From Harmothoe impar (taxonomy: Eukaryota; Annelida; Polychaeta; Phyllodocida; Polynoidae): a stretch of DNA of 64,000 nucleotides. The notes beneath the pieces were generated by a model. The model made no database searches and was not told the origin of the DNA. It saw only the letters and a program-made list of their open reading frames with translations. The DNA is taken from the NCBI GenBank assembly GCA_947462335.1, contig OX381708.1:7812001-7876000 (forward strand). Direction: 5' to 3'. The position numbers and the translations under genes are program-made. This document shows, in pieces, positions 62,619 through 64,000 of this stretch (the first letter of the stretch is position 1; every line of letters begins with the position of its first letter).

Positions 62619-64000
62619 ATGTCGTCTGACGGGGCCATAGTAGCTGGGCTGAGGGCCCAGTGGGAACAGGGTCAACTCCTAGACTTTACCATAGACGTGG
62701 AGGGTCGCAGCTTCAGAGTTAATAAGTGTGTCATGTCTGCAGTGAGTGACTACTTCCGTGCTATGGTCACTGCCGGTCTGGATGAAAGTCTCAAGGATAG
62801 CGTCAAACTGAAGGCAGTCAGTGTAGTAGCCATGGAACATCTCATCCACTTTGTATACAAAGATAACATGGAGCTGACCAAGGCTAACGTAGCGGAGGTG
62901 CTGGATGGGGCTGTTTACCTCCAGATGCACTCAGCTATTACTGTGTGTACAGACTTCATACTGGACAACCTGGATGCCACACTGTGTTACGAGGTGCTCT
63001 CTGTCTTCCAGAACTACTCCTTACAAGACGGCATTAGTAAGATCAGATCCTACATCAAGGCCAACATGAGGACCATCGTTACTGATTGTGATCCTGGTGT
63101 TATATCGTACGATGAATGCTGCTTCATCATCAATAACTGGCAGGGCTACGAGAAGCATCTTTTCCACTTTGTCAAGAAATGGCTGGAAGCTGACCATGAA
63201 AAGCGGGACCAATATCTCATGGATCTCATGTCACGCATCCGCTTTTGTCTGATGACTAGGGAAGAACTGAGAATAATAGAAAAAGGGTATCTGATTAGCC
63301 TCCACTCTGGGAATCCAGACCCATGGTTCCCTATGGTTGAAAATGCTCTAAAATATCTTGATTTGCCAGTTTACCTTAGGGTATTGGATGATTCAGAACT
63401 ATCACAGTGTTGTGTGCTGAATCTGATGCACGAGGCTGCTACATATTAGAGGCAGACAAACAGTGGAAGAAGCAGACTTACATTCTTGTACCTAATGATT
63501 GTTTCAAACCAGACGCGACAGTTGTAGTGAACAACTTTCTGGTAGTTGTAAGTCATAAAACATTGGTGATGTTTGACCCTCGCACTCTAACCTGGACCGA
63601 ACTTGCAGAAAGTGAGGTGAGAAAGAAATCCTTTGCGATGGTACATCATGTGGACCACCTCTATCTACTCGGTGGGTTATCTGGCTCTTGGTATGTACAG
63701 GCCACTGTGGAGAGATATGACTTCCAAACCAATGAGTTGAGTTTCTTCACTAAACTCCCAGAGATACGCTTGATGTACGCAGCATGTGTCTACCAGGACT
63801 CTATCTACATCAGCGGTGGTAAACATGCAATGGGTGGTGACTGTTTATCCAAAGTAGATTGTCTGAACCTCAATACACTACAGTGGCAAAGTAAAGCCCC
63901 GATGCCGAAAGCTCTATGCGATCATAAGATGTACACGATGAACCTGAATGGTACAGAAGTGATTTGTGTCCTTGGACCTAGGTTTCAGCTAGATTATTAT
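62619..64000 (+). pseudogene. BTB-BACK-Kelch gene (MSSD group) with frameshift, cut by the window edge
   Basis: The first frame (62619 to about 63400) encodes a full BTB and BACK (LLDFTIDVEGRSFRVNK, YEKHLFHFVKKWL, DLMSRIRFCLM) and the linker VLDDSE. Compared with the gene at 58260, a net 25 nt are missing just after GATTCAGAAC, so the frame runs to a stop at 63449. The rest of the protein is open in another frame from about 63413 to the window end, with VVVNNFLVVV, FDPRTLTWTEL, HLYLLGGLS and SIYISGGKH. Two readings remain: a recent pseudogene making a BTB-BACK protein only, or an assembly error. The end of the propeller lies outside the window. Confidence 0.85.

Overview
This is metazoan nuclear DNA: long protein-coding exons preceded by pyrimidine-rich splice acceptors, AT-rich introns and intergenic sequence, many TA-flanked foldback transposons, a non-LTR reverse transcriptase, microsatellites and minisatellites. 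The load of small inverted-repeat elements and the tandem expansion of BTB-BACK-Kelch genes suggest a marine invertebrate such as a lancelet, another invertebrate deuterostome or a lophotrochozoan. The species cannot be fixed from sequence alone.

The backbone is a one-strand (+) tandem array of kelch-like (KLHL-type) genes, predicted substrate adaptors of CUL3-RING ubiquitin ligases. Nine have an intact single-exon coding region: 3956-5761, 8813-10519, 13099-14793, 29361-31118, 34114-35865, 44076-45830, 49445-51253, 53221-54909 and 58260-59978. There are three or four broken copies: a BTB relic at 36587-36755, a 3' kelch fragment split by a transposon at 51465-51930, and at the right edge a partly duplicated and frameshifted gene at 62350-64000. 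Three subfamilies are visible: the singleton at 3956; the 'M(I/V)D(I/L)G' group (8813, 13099, 29361, 34114, 49445); and the 'MSSD' group (44076, 53221, 58260, 62350/62619). In the last group the BTB part is almost identical between copies while the kelch part differs. Every intact copy has a splice acceptor shortly before its ATG, so non-coding first exons must lie upstream. One CpG-rich promoter-like stretch with a good donor lies at about 38690-38960.

The array is interrupted at 16.3-29.0 kb by a nested insertion. A minus-strand non-LTR reverse transcriptase is split, with its N-terminal part at 27639-29045 and its C-terminal part at 16900-17147. Between the halves lies a 10.5-kb unit with inverted terminal repeats of about 690 bp (17148-17840 and 26950-27638). 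The outer 278 nt of the two repeats differ at only four positions by my count. The unit carries a single intact 1520-codon minus-strand ORF with N-terminal zinc-binding motifs, a FEN1/XPG-like nuclease core with its acidic residues, and a C-terminal cysteine-rich CXC domain. The repeats hold a cluster of palindromes of the RFX X-box type. I regard this unit as a candidate little-described large DNA transposon and the most interesting object in the window.

The remaining sequence is mostly foldback (MITE-like) elements of about ten families, tandem repeats and G-tract repeats. Where flanks of paralogous kelch genes can be compared, some of these elements have a visible empty or near-empty site in the sister copy, which dates the insertions after the gene duplication.
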